In this document: positions 43,336-53,817 of the stretch, one piece after another | How the letters are laid out: each line of letters begins with the position of its first letter | Numbering within the stretch: the first letter of the stretch is position 1 | Assembly: GCF_017813355.1 (NCBI RefSeq) | Contig: NZ_JAGIYZ010000004.1 | Location: forward strand, 149,026-213,025 | Direction of reading: 5' to 3' | Origin: Roseomonas nitratireducens | GTDB taxonomy: Bacteria > Pseudomonadota > Alphaproteobacteria > Acetobacterales > Acetobacteraceae | Length of the DNA: 64,000 nucleotides | The notes under the pieces: generated by a model | Database searches by the model: none | Told to the model about the DNA's origin: nothing | The model's input: the letters and a program-made list of their open reading frames with translations, nothing else | Program-made: the position numbers and the translations under genes

Positions 43336-45831
43336 ATGAAGTTCACCCTCTCGTGGCTGCGCGACCATCTCGACACCGAGGCCGGCGTCGATGAGATCGC
43401 CCGCACGCTGAATGCCATCGGCCTCGAGGTCGAGGGCATCGAGGATCGCGGCGCGGCGCTCGCCTCCTTCCGCATCGCCCGCGTGATCGAGGCGGTGCAG
43501 CACCCCAATGCCGACCGGCTGCGCGCGCTGCGCGTCGATGTCGGCGACGGGCGCGAACTCTCCGTCGTCTGCGGCGCGCCCAATGCCCGCACCGGCATGA
43601 TGGGTGTGGCGGCGCTGCCCGGCGCCTTCATCCCCGGCACCGGCATCACGCTCAAGGCGGGCGAGATCCGCGGCGTGAAGTCCGAGGCGATGATGCTGTC
43701 GGCGCGGGAGATGGGCCTGGGCGACGACCACAGCGGCATCGTCGACCTGCCGGCGGATGCGCCGCTCGGCGAATCCTACGTGAAATGGGCCGGGATGGAC
43801 GACCCGGTCATCGAGATCAGCGTCACGCCGAACCGCGGCGACGCGCTGTCCGTCCGCGGCATCGCGCGCGACCTCGCCGCGGCCGGGCTCGGCACGCTGA
43901 AGCCCTGGTCGGCGCCGGCGGTGGCGGGGGCCTACAAGGCGCCGCTGAACTGGAAGATCGAGGATCCGCGCGCCTGCCTCTGGGTGCTCGGCCGCGCAGT
44001 GCGCGGCGTGAAGAACGGGCCTTCGCCGAAATGGCTACAGGACCGGCTGGTCGCGATCGGGCTCCGGCCGATCAGCGCGCTGGTCGACATCACCAACTAC
44101 TTCACCTTCGATGTGGGCCGCCCGCTGCACGTCTTCGACGTGGCGAAGGTGAAGGGCACGGACCTGACGATGCGCATGGCGCGCGCGGGCGAGACGCTGG
44201 TGGCGCTGAACGGCAAGACCTACGCGCTCACCGAGGAAGACGGCGTCATCGCCGACGCTGCGGGGCCGGAAGCGCTGGGTGGTGTGATCGGCGGCGAGCA
44301 TTCGGGCTGCGACGAGGGCACCACCGAATGCTTCATCGAATGCGCCCTGTTCGACCCGGTGCGCATCGCGCTGTCCGGCCGGCGGCACGATGTGCGCACC
44401 GATGCCCGCGCGCGCTTCGAGCGCGGCCTCGACCCGGCCTTCCTGCCCGATGCGCTGGAAGCCGCGACGCGCATGATCATCGAGCTGTGCGGCGGGGAGG
44501 CGAGCGAGGTCTCCTTCGCCGGCGCCGAGCCGGCCTGGAAGCGGTCGGCCACGCTGCGCTTCGACCGGGTGCGCGACTATGGCGGGCTCGACCTGCCCGC
44601 CGATGAATCCGTCGCGCGGCTCGCGCGCCTCGGCTTCGCGGTGCAGGCGCGGGATGCGGAGAAGGTGACGGTCGCCGTCCCCTCCTGGCGCAACGACGTC
44701 GCCGGGGACCTTTCCGCCTATCGCGCCGGTGGCGGCACGCTGACGCAGTTCGAGGGGCTCGACCCCGCCCGCGCCGCCAAGGCGGCCGAAGGGCAGGCCG
44801 CGATCGAGCCGGAATGCGACCTGGTGGAGGAAGTGCTGCGCCTGGGCGGCCTCGACGCCGTGCCCGCCGTGTCGCTGCCCGCCGTCGCCGTCATCCCGCC
44901 GCCCGCCTTCACCGCGAAGCAGGCGCGCGCGGCGCTGGCGCGGCGCGTGCTGGCCGCGCGCGGCATGCAGGAAGCGGTGACTTTCGCCTTCATGGAGGCG
45001 AAGACGGCGGCGCTGTTCGGCGAGACTCCGGAGGCGCTGCGGCTGGTCAACCCGATCGCCGCCGACCTCGACCAGATGCGGCCGACGCCGGTCGCCTCCC
45101 TACTGCTCGCGGCCGCGCGCAACGCGGCACGCGGCTTCGCCGACGTGGCGCTGGCCGAACTCGGCGCCGCCTATCGCGACATCACGCCGGACGGCCAGGC
45201 GGCGGTGGCGGCGGGCGTGCGGCACGGTGCAACGCCGCGCCATGTCGCGGCACCGTCCCGCCCCGTCGATGCGCTGGACGCCAAGGGCGACGCGCTGGCG
45301 GTGCTGGACGCGCTGCGCGTGCCGATGGCCGCGCTGCAGGTCACCGCGGATGCGCCGGGCTTCTACCATCCCGGCCGCTCGGGCGTGGTCCGGCAGGGGC
45401 CGAAGACCGTGCTAGCCACCTTCGGGGAGGTGCATCCGAAGGTGCTCGCAGCGCTCGACCTGCCGGGCCCGGCCGTGGCCTTCGAGGTCTTCCTCGATGC
45501 CGTGCCGGATCCGAAGCGGCGCAAGAAGGGCGCGCCCGACCTGCCGCCCTTCCAGCCGGTGCGGCGCGACTTCGCCTTCATCGTTGAGGAGAAGGTCGCC
45601 GCCGACGCCCTGCTGCGCGCGGCGCGCGGCGTCGACCGCGCGCTCATCGCCGATGTCGCGCTGTTCGACGTCTATCGCGGCAAGGGCGTGCCGGAGGGGT
45701 CCAAGAGCCTCGCCATCGAGGTGACGATCCAGCCGCGCGAGGCGACGCTGACCGACGCGCAGATCGAGGCGCTGGCGGACCGCGTGGTGGCGGCGGTGGT
45801 GAAGGCGACGGGGGCGGTGCTGCGCGCCTGA
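43336..45831 (+). CDS. pheT: Phenylalanine-tRNA ligase beta subunit
   Basis: The 831-residue protein has the tRNA-binding OB fold (HPNADRLRALRVDVG), B3/B4 editing domain, B5 region and C-terminal anticodon-binding ferredoxin-like domain. Between PSWRNDV and the ECDLVEEVLRLGG segment there is an extra ~35-residue stretch, an insertion also known in related alphaproteobacteria (established from memory of the family, not checked). It starts 4 bp after the pheS stop. Confidence 0.96.
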   Translation: MKFTLSWLRDHLDTEAGVDEIARTLNAIGLEVEGIEDRGAALASFRIARVIEAVQHPNADRLRALRVDVGDGRELSVVCGAPNARTGMMGVAALPGAFIPGTGITLKAGEIRGVKSEAMMLSAREMGLGDDHSGIVDLPADAPLGESYVKWAGMDDPVIEISVTPNRGDALSVRGIARDLAAAGLGTLKPWSAPAVAGAYKAPLNWKIEDPRACLWVLGRAVRGVKNGPSPKWLQDRLVAIGLRPISALVDITNYFTFDVGRPLHVFDVAKVKGTDLTMRMARAGETLVALNGKTYALTEEDGVIADAAGPEALGGVIGGEHSGCDEGTTECFIECALFDPVRIALSGRRHDVRTDARARFERGLDPAFLPDALEAATRMIIELCGGEASEVSFAGAEPAWKRSATLRFDRVRDYGGLDLPADESVARLARLGFAVQARDAEKVTVAVPSWRNDVAGDLSAYRAGGGTLTQFEGLDPARAAKAAEGQAAIEPECDLVEEVLRLGGLDAVPAVSLPAVAVIPPPAFTAKQARAALARRVLAARGMQEAVTFAFMEAKTAALFGETPEALRLVNPIAADLDQMRPTPVASLLLAAARNAARGFADVALAELGAAYRDITPDGQAAVAAGVRHGATPRHVAAPSRPVDALDAKGDALAVLDALRVPMAALQVTADAPGFYHPGRSGVVRQGPKTVLATFGEVHPKVLAALDLPGPAVAFEVFLDAVPDPKRRKKGAPDLPPFQPVRRDFAFIVEEKVAADALLRAARGVDRALIADVALFDVYRGKGVPEGSKSLAIEVTIQPREATLTDAQIEALADRVVAAVVKATGAVLRA

Positions 45832-45916
45832 TCGCGGCCGGCGCCGCGCGGGGCGAATCGCGGGCTTGCGCGGCGGCCCGCGCTTCCGGCAGGTTCGTTG
45901 CTTCAACGATGCCGGA

Positions 45917-46900
45917 ATGACCAGGATGCTGCGCCGCTCCTTCCTCGCGACGACGATGGCCCTGCCCGCGCTGCTGCCCGCCGGCGCGCGTGCCCAGGCC
46001 TTTCCCAGCCGCCCGATCCGCATCGTCAGCCCCTTCTCGGCGGGCGGCACCTCGGACGGCGTGGTGCGCCTGCTGTCGCCGACGCTCGAACGCGTCCTCG
46101 GCCAGCCCGTGGTGCTCGACAACCGGCCCGGCGCGGGCGGGACGGTCGGCACCGCCCATATCGCCGGCGAGCGGCCGGACGGGCATTCGCTGGTGCTCGC
46201 CAATGCGGGGCCGATGGCGATCGCGCAGACGCTGTTCCCGAACCTCGCCTACGACGTGCGCCGCAGCTTCTCCTACGTGATGCTTGTGGGCGGCGCGCCG
46301 ATGGTGGTGGGCGTGCGGCCCGACAACCCGATCCGCAGCATGGCCGACTACCTGGCCGCGGCCCGCGCGCGGCCGGAGGCGATGAGCTACGGCAGCGCCG
46401 GCATCGGCTCGGTCGGGCACCTGGCCGGGATGTTGTGGGCGCGGGAGACGGGGGTGCAGCTGCTGCATGTCCCCTTCCGCGGGGGCGGCGAGGCCGAGCA
46501 GCAGGTGCTGGGCGGCAGCCTGGGCTCGCTGTGGAACACGCTCGGCGCCCATGCCGGCAGCGTGCGCGGGGGTACGCTCCGCGCGCTCGCGCTGACCAGC
46601 GGTGAGCGCATGTCCACCTTCCCCGAGGTGCCCAGCATCGTCGAGGCGGGTTTCCCGACCGCGACCGCGATCAACTGGTTCGTCCTGGCCGGTCCGGCCG
46701 GGATGCCGGAGCCGGTGGTGGCCCGGCTGCGCGAGGCCTTCACCGTGGCGCTCAACGAACCCGGCATGACCGAGCGCGTCGCCGGCCAGGGCGTGCTGCG
46801 GATGCAGGACCAGGGCCCGGCCGATGTGCAGGCCTTCGTGGCGCGCGAGGTGGAGCGCTGGGCGCCGATCGTGCGCGCGAGCGGCGCCACGCCGACCTGA
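45917..46900 (+). CDS. Bug/TctC-family periplasmic binding protein 1
   Basis: The 327-residue protein has a signal peptide with RRSFLA and a cleavage region near ARAQA, followed by the family signature (FPSRPIRIVSPFSAGGTSD) and VLDNRPGAGG, LLHVPFRGGGEA. Bug proteins capture carboxylates for tripartite tricarboxylate transporters. No TctA/TctB membrane genes are in the window. Start ATG at 45917 begins the signal. Confidence 0.92.
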   Translation: MTRMLRRSFLATTMALPALLPAGARAQAFPSRPIRIVSPFSAGGTSDGVVRLLSPTLERVLGQPVVLDNRPGAGGTVGTAHIAGERPDGHSLVLANAGPMAIAQTLFPNLAYDVRRSFSYVMLVGGAPMVVGVRPDNPIRSMADYLAAARARPEAMSYGSAGIGSVGHLAGMLWARETGVQLLHVPFRGGGEAEQQVLGGSLGSLWNTLGAHAGSVRGGTLRALALTSGERMSTFPEVPSIVEAGFPTATAINWFVLAGPAGMPEPVVARLREAFTVALNEPGMTERVAGQGVLRMQDQGPADVQAFVAREVERWAPIVRASGATPT

Positions 46901-47003
46901 ACGCATCCCCGCCCGGCACCGGCGCGGCGCGGCCGCCCGGTGGCCAGCGGCGCCGCGCGCGGCCATGCTGGCGGCCGGCCCGCGCGGGCAGGGAGGCGAT
47001 CGG

Positions 47004-48194
47004 ATGGGGCGCGTGACCGAAAGTGACGGCAAGGCGCGCAGCCTGGCCGTGCTGTGCGTGGCGGTCGCGCTGACCCTGTCGGTCTGGTTCGCCGGCACGG
47101 CGGCGGTGCCCCGCCTGCTGGCCGACGGCCTGGTCACGCCCGGCCGCGCCGCCTGGCTGACCGCGGCGGTGCAGCTCGGCTTCGTCGCGGGCACGCTGGT
47201 CTCGGCGGTGCTGTCGCTGGCGGACCGGCGGGATCCGCGCCGGTTGTTCATGGCATCGGCGCTGGTGGCCGCGGCGGCGACGCTCGCGCAGACGCTGGTC
47301 GCGCCCTCGGGGGCGGCGGCGCTCGCGCTTCGCTTCGTCGCCGGGGCCGCCATGGCGGGCGTCTATCCGGTCGGGATGAAGCTGGCGGCATCCTGGTCGC
47401 GCGGCGACCTGGGGGTGCTGATCGGGCTGCTGGTCGGCGCGCTCACGCTGGGCTCCGCCCTGCCGCACCTGATCCCGACGCTGCTCGGCGGGATCGGCTG
47501 GCGGGCGGCCTATCTCGGCGCGGGGATCCTGGCGGCGCTCGGCGGGCTGACGATCCTCGCCTTCCGCGCCGGGCCGCTGATGGGCGCGCGTCCGCCCTTC
47601 CGCCCGTCGCAGATGCTGGAGGCGTGGCGCAATCCCGGATTGCGGCTCGCGAACATCGGGTATCTCGGCCACATGTGGGAACTCTACGCGATGTGGGCCT
47701 GGATCGGCCTGTTCCTCGCGATGGTGCTGGGGCACGCGGGCGTGGGGCCGCTGGTCTTCGGCGTGGTGGCGGCCGGCGCGATCGGTTCCGTGCTGGCGGG
47801 GCTGGTGGCGGACCGGTGGAACCGCGCGCGCGTCGCCGCCGGCTGCATGGTCGTCTCGGGCTGCTGCGCGCTGGTGATCGGGGCGACGGCGCCATGGCCG
47901 ATGCTCGCGCTGGCCATCGCCTTCGTCTGGGGCTTCGCGGTGGTGGCGGATTCGGCGCAGTTCTCGGCCTGCGTCGTGAGCCTCTCGCCGCCCGACTACG
48001 TCGGAACGATGCTGACGGTGCAGACCTCGATGGGCTTCCTGCTGACCGCGGTGATGATCGGCGTGCTGCCCTGGATGATGGCGACGCTCGGCTTCGCGGC
48101 GGCCTTCGCGCTGCTCGGCATCGGGCCGCTGGTCGGCGCCGTCGCGATGTGGCGGCTGGCGCCGATGCTGCCGCGTCAGTCCTTGCCCAGATAG
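47004..48194 (+). CDS. MFS transporter
   Basis: The 396-residue protein has twelve membrane helices and MFS features such as the loop DRRDPRRLF (helices 2-3) and RFVAGAAMAGVYPVGMKLAASW. Substrate cannot be read; it may belong to the nitrate or drug-type antiporter branch. AGGGAGG precedes the ATG. It ends overlapping the RidA gene on the other strand by 19 bp. No regulator is adjacent. Confidence 0.9.
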   Translation: MGRVTESDGKARSLAVLCVAVALTLSVWFAGTAAVPRLLADGLVTPGRAAWLTAAVQLGFVAGTLVSAVLSLADRRDPRRLFMASALVAAAATLAQTLVAPSGAAALALRFVAGAAMAGVYPVGMKLAASWSRGDLGVLIGLLVGALTLGSALPHLIPTLLGGIGWRAAYLGAGILAALGGLTILAFRAGPLMGARPPFRPSQMLEAWRNPGLRLANIGYLGHMWELYAMWAWIGLFLAMVLGHAGVGPLVFGVVAAGAIGSVLAGLVADRWNRARVAAGCMVVSGCCALVIGATAPWPMLALAIAFVWGFAVVADSAQFSACVVSLSPPDYVGTMLTVQTSMGFLLTAVMIGVLPWMMATLGFAAAFALLGIGPLVGAVAMWRLAPMLPRQSLPR

Positions 48195-48562
48195 GCCGTC
48201 GCGTCGATCTCCACGAGGCAGTCGGGCGAACCCAGGCCGCTGACGATGCAGGAGACGCGGTGCGGCGGGTCCTCGGCGAAGTTCGCGAAGTACACCTCGT
48301 TCATCGGTGCCCAGTCGTCGCGCGAGGTGACGTAGACGGTGCATTTCACAACGTCCGCCATGGTGCCGCCGGCCTGCTCGATCAGCGCGCGGATGTTGTC
48401 GATCGTCTGCTGCGTCTGCGCGCGCACGTCGCCCACGGCGAAGCGGCCTTCCCGGTCGCGGCCGGTCGAGCAGACGAACATGAAGCCGCCCGCAACCGTC
48501 GCCTGCGCGAAGGGGAGGGCGGGCTTGAACACCTTGTCGGAGGAGATGGCGCGCTTGGGCAT
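48176..48562 (-). CDS. RidA family protein
   Basis: The 128-residue protein resembles RidA/YjgF enamine-imine deaminases (AGGFMFVCSTGRD, RALIEQAGGTMADVVKCTVYVTS, CIVSG...CLVEIDATAYL). The typical catalytic arginine in the R-V-S-C-I-V segment (HRVSCIVSG) is present. It sits divergent from a Bug protein gene and convergent with the MFS gene. Confidence 0.9.
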   Translation of the reverse strand: MPKRAISSDKVFKPALPFAQATVAGGFMFVCSTGRDREGRFAVGDVRAQTQQTIDNIRALIEQAGGTMADVVKCTVYVTSRDDWAPMNEVYFANFAEDPPHRVSCIVSGLGSPDCLVEIDATAYLGKD

Positions 48563-48674
48563 CGCTTCGGGTCCCGGTCCTGCTGGCACGGGCGATGCTA
48601 GGCCCGGCCCGCGCCGATGGACAGGCGGCCCGCCGCGGCGCGACCATGGCGCGCCTGCCGGGGGAACAGACCGC

Positions 48675-49673
48675 ATGACGCCGCGCCGAAGCCTGCTTGC
48701 CGCGCTTGTCGCCGCCCCCGCGCTGGCGCGGCCATCCTTCGCGCAGATCCTGCCGGGTGGGCGGCCGATGCGCTGGGTTGTACCCTTTCCGCCGGGCGGT
48801 GCCGCCGATGCCATTGCCCGCATCTGGGCCGAGGCGGTCACGGCCCGCACCGGCCAGGCCGTGGTGGTGGAGAACCGCGGCGGGGCCAACGGCATCCTCG
48901 GCGTGCAGGCGGTGGCGCAGGCGCCGGCGGATGGCGCGACGCTCGGCGTGCTGAACGTCGCCTTCTTCACCGCCCTGCCGCTGATGATGGCGCGCCCGCC
49001 CTACGACCCGGCGCGGGAATTGAAGCCCGTGACCCGGCTCGTCACGTCGACCGTGCTGTGCTGCGTGACGGCGGAACGGGCACGGCAGCGGGGCTGGACC
49101 GACTTCCGCGCCCTGCTGACCTGGGCGAAGCGGCCGGGCAACCAGTTGACCAAGGGGTCCGCGAGCAATGGCGGGCCGGCGCACCTGCTGATCGCGACCA
49201 TCGCCCGGCGCAGCGGGGCGGACATCCTGCACGTGCCCTATCGCGGCGGGGCGCCGGCGCTGAACGACCTGCTCGCGGGCCAGATCGACATGGTGTTCGA
49301 CTTCATGCCGGCGCTGATGCCGCATGTGGCGGCGGGGCGGCTCGTCCCGCTCGCCGTCGGCAGCCGGGACCGCAGCCCGCTGATGCCCGCTGTGCCGGGC
49401 CTGGGCGAATTCGCCGATCTGGGGATCGGCGACCTCGACCTGCAGTCCTGGAACGCCCTGGCCGCGCCGGGCGGCCTGCCGGACGAAACTGCGACCCGGA
49501 TCGCCGATGGCATCCGCACCGCCGCGGGCGCGCCGGGGTTGGGGGAGAGGCTGGCCGCGGCTGGCCTCGTCCTGCCCCCGATCGACAGCCCGGCCGAGAC
49601 CGCCGCGCGCATCGCCGCCGACGCGCCCCGCTGGCGGGAGATGGTGGAGGTTTCAGGCGCCCGCATCGAGTAG
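48675..49673 (+). CDS. Bug/TctC-family periplasmic binding protein 2
   Basis: The 332-residue protein has a signal ([15 protein letters not shown]) and the Bug signature [19 protein letters not shown] and [13 protein letters not shown]. It is likely periplasmic. GGGGGAA precedes the ATG at some distance. It is divergent from ridA and precedes lepA by 91 bp. No transporter membrane genes are near. Confidence 0.92.
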   Translation: MTPRRSLLAALVAAPALARPSFAQILPGGRPMRWVVPFPPGGAADAIARIWAEAVTARTGQAVVVENRGGANGILGVQAVAQAPADGATLGVLNVAFFTALPLMMARPPYDPARELKPVTRLVTSTVLCCVTAERARQRGWTDFRALLTWAKRPGNQLTKGSASNGGPAHLLIATIARRSGADILHVPYRGGAPALNDLLAGQIDMVFDFMPALMPHVAAGRLVPLAVGSRDRSPLMPAVPGLGEFADLGIGDLDLQSWNALAAPGGLPDETATRIADGIRTAAGAPGLGERLAAAGLVLPPIDSPAETAARIAADAPRWREMVEVSGARIE

Positions 49674-49764
49674 CCCCGAAGAGGTTGGACTTCGGGCACT
49701 TCTGCCCTATCTCCCCCGGCAGACGGCCTGGCGCCACCCCGCGCCGGCCCTTGCCCGGATTACC

Positions 49765-51570
49765 ATGACCGACACGCCGCTCGACCGCATCCGCAACTTT
49801 TCCATCATCGCCCATATCGACCATGGCAAGTCGACGCTGGCCGACCGCCTGATCCAGGCGACCGGGGCGCTGACCGCGCGCGAGATGAAGGAGCAGGTGC
49901 TCGACAACATGGAGATCGAGCGCGAGCGCGGCATCACCATCAAGGCGCAGACGGTGCGGCTGACCTATCCGGCGAAGGATGGGAAGACCTACATCCTGAA
50001 CCTGATGGACACGCCGGGGCATGTCGACTTCGCCTACGAGGTCAGCCGCAGCCTCGCCGCCTGCGAGGGGTCGCTCCTGGTCGTCGACGCCTCCCAGGGG
50101 GTCGAGGCGCAGACGCTCGCGAATGTCTACCAGGCGATCGACGCGGGGCACGAGATCGTCCCCGTCCTGAACAAGATCGACCTGCCGGCGGCCGAGCCCG
50201 CGCGCGTGAAGCAGCAGATCGAGGACGTGATCGGGCTGGACACGTCCGATGCCGTCGAGATCAGCGCCAAGACCGGGCTGAACATCGAGGGCGTGCTCGA
50301 GGCGATCGTCACGCGCCTGCCGCCGCCGACCGGCAATGCGAACGCCACCACCACCGCGCTGCTGGTGGACAGCTGGTACGACGCCTACCTGGGCGTGATC
50401 ATCCTGGTGCGGGTGAAGGACGGCTTCCTGCGCAAGGGCCAGCGCATCCGCATGATGTCGTCGGGGTCGGTGCACACCATCGAGCAGGTGGGCGTCTTCG
50501 CGCCGAAGCTGGTGCCGACCGACAGCCTGGGACCGGGCGAGATGGGCTACCTGACCGCGGCCATCAAGACGGTCGCGGACACCAATGTGGGCGACACCAT
50601 CACCGACGACCGCAACCCGGCGACCGAGGCGCTGCCCGGCTTCAAGCCGTCCATCCCCGTGGTGTGGTGCGGGCTGTTCCCGGTCGATGCCGACGACTTC
50701 GAGAAGCTGCGCGAATCGCTCGGCAAGCTGCGGCTGAACGACGCGTCCTTCCACTTCGAGACCGAGACCTCGGCCGCGCTGGGCTTCGGCTTCCGCTGCG
50801 GCTTCCTCGGGCTGCTGCACCTCGAGATCATCCAGGAACGCCTCTCGCGCGAATTCGACCTGGACCTGATCGCGACGGCGCCCTCGGTCGTCTACAAGAT
50901 CCACAAGACCAACGGCGAATCCTTCGAGCTGCACAACCCGGCCGACTTCCCCGACGGCAGCGTGATCGACCACATCGAGGAGCCGTGGATCAAGGCCACG
51001 ATCATGCTGCCGGACGACTACCTCGGCCCGGTGCTGACGCTGTGCAACGACCGTCGCGGGCAGCAGGTGGAACTGACCTATGTCGGGTCGCGCGCGATGC
51101 TGGTCTACCGCCTGCCGCTGAACGAGGTGGTGTTCGACTTCTACGACCGGCTGAAGTCCGTCTCGCGCGGCTACGCGTCCTTCGACTACCAGATGGATGG
51201 CTACGAGGAAGGCGACCTGGTCCGGATCTCGATCCTGGTGAATGCCGAGCCGGTCGATGCGCTGTCCTTCATGGCCCATCGCGGCCAGGCCGAACGGCGC
51301 GGCCGCCAGATCTGCGAGAAGCTGAAGGACCTGATCCCCCGCCAGCTGTTCAAGATCCCGATCCAGGCGGCGATCGGCGGGCGCGTCATCGCGCGCGAGA
51401 CCATTTCCGCCCTGTCGAAGGACGTGACCGCCAAGTGCTACGGCGGCGACATCTCCCGCAAGCGCAAGCTTCTGGAAAAGCAGAAGGAAGGCAAGAAGCG
51501 CATGCGGCAGTTCGGCAAGGTCGAGATCCCGCAGAGCGCCTTCATCGCCGCGCTCAAGATGGACGCCTGA
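49765..51570 (+). CDS. lepA: Elongation factor 4
   Basis: The 601-residue GTPase back-translocates stalled ribosomes. G1 AHIDHGKST (16-24), [18 protein letters not shown] and the LepA-specific C-terminal domain ([12 protein letters not shown] end) are present. The ATG at 49765 fits family length. A strong hairpin follows. Confidence 0.98.
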   Translation: MTDTPLDRIRNFSIIAHIDHGKSTLADRLIQATGALTAREMKEQVLDNMEIERERGITIKAQTVRLTYPAKDGKTYILNLMDTPGHVDFAYEVSRSLAACEGSLLVVDASQGVEAQTLANVYQAIDAGHEIVPVLNKIDLPAAEPARVKQQIEDVIGLDTSDAVEISAKTGLNIEGVLEAIVTRLPPPTGNANATTTALLVDSWYDAYLGVIILVRVKDGFLRKGQRIRMMSSGSVHTIEQVGVFAPKLVPTDSLGPGEMGYLTAAIKTVADTNVGDTITDDRNPATEALPGFKPSIPVVWCGLFPVDADDFEKLRESLGKLRLNDASFHFETETSAALGFGFRCGFLGLLHLEIIQERLSREFDLDLIATAPSVVYKIHKTNGESFELHNPADFPDGSVIDHIEEPWIKATIMLPDDYLGPVLTLCNDRRGQQVELTYVGSRAMLVYRLPLNEVVFDFYDRLKSVSRGYASFDYQMDGYEEGDLVRISILVNAEPVDALSFMAHRGQAERRGRQICEKLKDLIPRQLFKIPIQAAIGGRVIARETISALSKDVTAKCYGGDISRKRKLLEKQKEGKKRMRQFGKVEIPQSAFIAALKMDA

Positions 51571-51596
51571 TCGGGGCGGCTGACCCGCCGCCCCGA
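51571..51596. terminator. Bidirectional terminator between lepA and Bug 3
   Basis: TCGGGGCGGC (51571-51580) and GCCGCCCCGA (51587-51596) form a perfect 10-bp stem with a six-base loop, directly after the lepA stop and 5 bp before the convergent gene's end. It fits a shared terminator. Confidence 0.65.
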
Positions 51597-51601
51597 CACG
51601 A

Positions 51602-52603
51602 TCACGCCGCGACGCGGATGCCCTTCTCGCGCACCAGCTGGCCCCATTGCTCGCGCTCTGCGCGGACGAAGGCGGCCAGTTCCTCGGGCGTCGAGGGTTC
51701 CGGCGTGCCGGCCTGCTGGCGGAACACCGCGAGCGTCTGCTCATGGCGCACGGCGCTGCGCACCGCCTCGTTCAGCCGCGCGACGATGGCCGGCGGGGTG
51801 CGGGCCGGCGCGTAGAGCGCGAGCCAAAGCCCGGTCGACAGCGGCACGCCGAGTTCGCCCAGCGTCGGCACGCCTGGCGTGAGGTCGATCCGCTGCGGAT
51901 GGGCGAGCGCGATGATGTGCGCGCGGTTGTCGCGCGCCAGGCTCTCCGCACCGCCCACGGGCAGCATCATGCTGTCCACCTGGCCGGAGGCGACCGCCTG
52001 CATCCCCGGCGCCTGCGCGGCGAAGGGCACGTGCAGCTTCTCGAAGCGCTGGCTGCGGGCGATGAACTCGAAGGCGAGGTGGGAGGAGGAGCCGACCCCC
52101 CAGGAAGCGTGCGACAGGCGCCCCGCTTCCCGCTGCGCTTCGCGCACGAAGCTCGCGAAATCCGTGATCTCCCGCCGGTGCGCGCCGATCATGAGCGCGA
52201 AGGGCACGCGCGTGACCATCGAGATCGGCGCGAAGTCGCCCTCGTCGTTGTAGGGCAGCGAGGGGAAGGTCGAGCGGTTGATGGCGAAGGTGTCGGTGAT
52301 GCCCATGGTGAGCGTCGTGCCGTCCGCCGGCGCGCGGGCCGCGGCCGTGGTGCCGATGGTGCCGTTGGCGCCGGGGCGGTTGTCGACCACCACGGGCTGG
52401 CCGAGCGCGGCCTGCAGGCCGATCGCGACGCCGCGGCTGATCACGTCGGTGATGCCGCCTGCGCTGTAGGGGACGATGATGCGGATCGGCCGGTCGGGCC
52501 ATCCGGCGGGCAGGCCGGCGGCCTGCTGGGCGGCGGCGAGCCGCGGCAGGGCGAGCGTGGCGGTTGCGCCGGCCAGGAACAGCCGGCGGGTGGACGTCGA
52601 CAT
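51602..52603 (-). CDS. Bug/TctC-family periplasmic binding protein 3
   Basis: The 333-residue protein has a signal with RRLFLAGAT and ends in an LAAAQQ cleavage area, then IIVPYSAGGITDVISR and VVDNRPGANGTIG. A TGGAGG ribosome site precedes the ATG at 52603; the longer frame from 52690 was rejected because that site lies inside it. It is divergent from Bug 4 with an AT-richer operator region between. Confidence 0.93.
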   Translation of the reverse strand: MSTSTRRLFLAGATATLALPRLAAAQQAAGLPAGWPDRPIRIIVPYSAGGITDVISRGVAIGLQAALGQPVVVDNRPGANGTIGTTAAARAPADGTTLTMGITDTFAINRSTFPSLPYNDEGDFAPISMVTRVPFALMIGAHRREITDFASFVREAQREAGRLSHASWGVGSSSHLAFEFIARSQRFEKLHVPFAAQAPGMQAVASGQVDSMMLPVGGAESLARDNRAHIIALAHPQRIDLTPGVPTLGELGVPLSTGLWLALYAPARTPPAIVARLNEAVRSAVRHEQTLAVFRQQAGTPEPSTPEELAAFVRAEREQWGQLVREKGIRVAA

Positions 52604-52654
52604 GAGAGCCTCCATATTATTATGAACCGCGTGTAATGAATAATCCATGTGCGG

Positions 52655-52691
52655 TGTTTCAAGGGGGGGCGGTCGACGTTGTTGAAACAAC
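52655..52691. promoter_or_regulatory. Inverted-repeat operator between divergent Bug genes
   Basis: TGTTTCAA (52655-52662) and TTGAAACA (52682-52689) are perfect inverted repeats. The second lies within GTTGTT-GA-AACAAC (52678-52691), also an inverted repeat. They sit in the 164-bp gap between the two divergent Bug genes, in an AT-richer stretch. This looks like the binding site of a regulator acting on both genes. No regulator gene is adjacent. Confidence 0.55.
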
Positions 52692-52767
52692 TTGACGGGG
52701 CGGCCCTTTCGGGGGTTCTCCCCCCGCCAGAAGCGTCAACAAACTGACTTTCGAGGAACCAACCAGC

Positions 52768-53754
52768 ATGACACGCCTCTCCCGCCGCCCGCTGCTGGCC
52801 CTTGCGGCCCTCGGCGCGGCCTCGGCCCGCCCGGCCCTCGCGCAGGCCGCCTATCCGACCCGGCCGATCTCGATGGTCATTCCCTTCGCTGCCGGCGGCC
52901 CGACGGACACGGTGGGGCGCCTGATCGCCCAGGCGATGAGCGCCGATCTCGGCCAGCCCGTGGTGGTCGAGAATGTCGGCGGCGCGGGCGGCACGCTCGG
53001 CGCGCAGCGCGTGGCGAATGCCCGGCCCGACGGCTACACCGTCCTGCTGCACCACATCGGCATGGCGACGATCCCGACGCTGTATCGCCGCCTGTCCTAC
53101 GACGCGCTCAACGGCTTCGAGACGCTCGGCCTGGTGACCGAGGTGCCGATGACGCTGGTCGCGCGCCGCAACATCGAGGCGACGAACCTGCAGGAGCTGG
53201 TCGCGCTGATCCGCCAGCGGGGCGAGGCGCTGAACTACGCCAATGCCGGCATCGGCGCGGCGAGCCACCTGTGCGGCCTGCTGCTGATGAAGGCGGTCGA
53301 CACGCGCATGACGACGGTGCCGTATCGCGGCACCGGCCCGGCGATGAACGACCTGGTCGCGGGCACGGTCGACCTGATGTGCGACCAGACGACGAACACC
53401 ACCGAGCAGATCCGCGCCGGCACGGTGCGCGCCTTCGCCGTGACGACGCCGGAGCGGGTGGGCGCGCTGCCGGACCTGCCGACCTCCGCCCAGGGCGGCC
53501 TGCCGGGCTTCGAGGTGAGCGTGTGGCACGGCCTGTACGCGCCGCGTGCCACGCCGGCGCCGATCGTGGCGCGGCTGAACCAGGCGCTGGTGAAGGCGCT
53601 GTCTGATGAGGGGATCGCCCGGCGCTTCGCCGACCTCGGCACCGCGCCGGTGCCGGTGGCGCGCGCGACGCCGCAGATCCATCGCGAGTTCTGGCAGGCG
53701 GACATCGCCAAGTGGCGGCCGCTGATCCAGGCCGCGGGGCAGTTCGCGGACTGA
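52768..53754 (+). CDS. Bug/TctC-family periplasmic binding protein 4
   Basis: The 328-residue protein has a signal (RRPLLALAALGAA...ALAQA), MVIPFAAGGPTDTVGRLIAQ and VVENVGGAGGTLGAQRVA. A GAGGAA site is upstream. It faces Bug 3 across the inverted-repeat region and is followed by a terminator hairpin and tRNA-Ser. Confidence 0.93.
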   Translation: MTRLSRRPLLALAALGAASARPALAQAAYPTRPISMVIPFAAGGPTDTVGRLIAQAMSADLGQPVVVENVGGAGGTLGAQRVANARPDGYTVLLHHIGMATIPTLYRRLSYDALNGFETLGLVTEVPMTLVARRNIEATNLQELVALIRQRGEALNYANAGIGAASHLCGLLLMKAVDTRMTTVPYRGTGPAMNDLVAGTVDLMCDQTTNTTEQIRAGTVRAFAVTTPERVGALPDLPTSAQGGLPGFEVSVWHGLYAPRATPAPIVARLNQALVKALSDEGIARRFADLGTAPVPVARATPQIHREFWQADIAKWRPLIQAAGQFAD

Positions 53755-53763
53755 CGAAAAAGA

Positions 53764-53795
53764 GGCGCGGCCGCGGGTTGCGCGGCGGCCGCGCC
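53764..53795 (+). terminator. Terminator hairpin after Bug 4
   Basis: GGCGCGGCCGC (53764-53774) and GCGGCCGCGCC (53785-53795) pair over 11 bases with a ten-base loop, 10 bp after the gene stop and just before the tRNA. Confidence 0.6.
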
Positions 53796-53817
53796 GTGAC
53801 TATGGTCCGCGCCCTCC

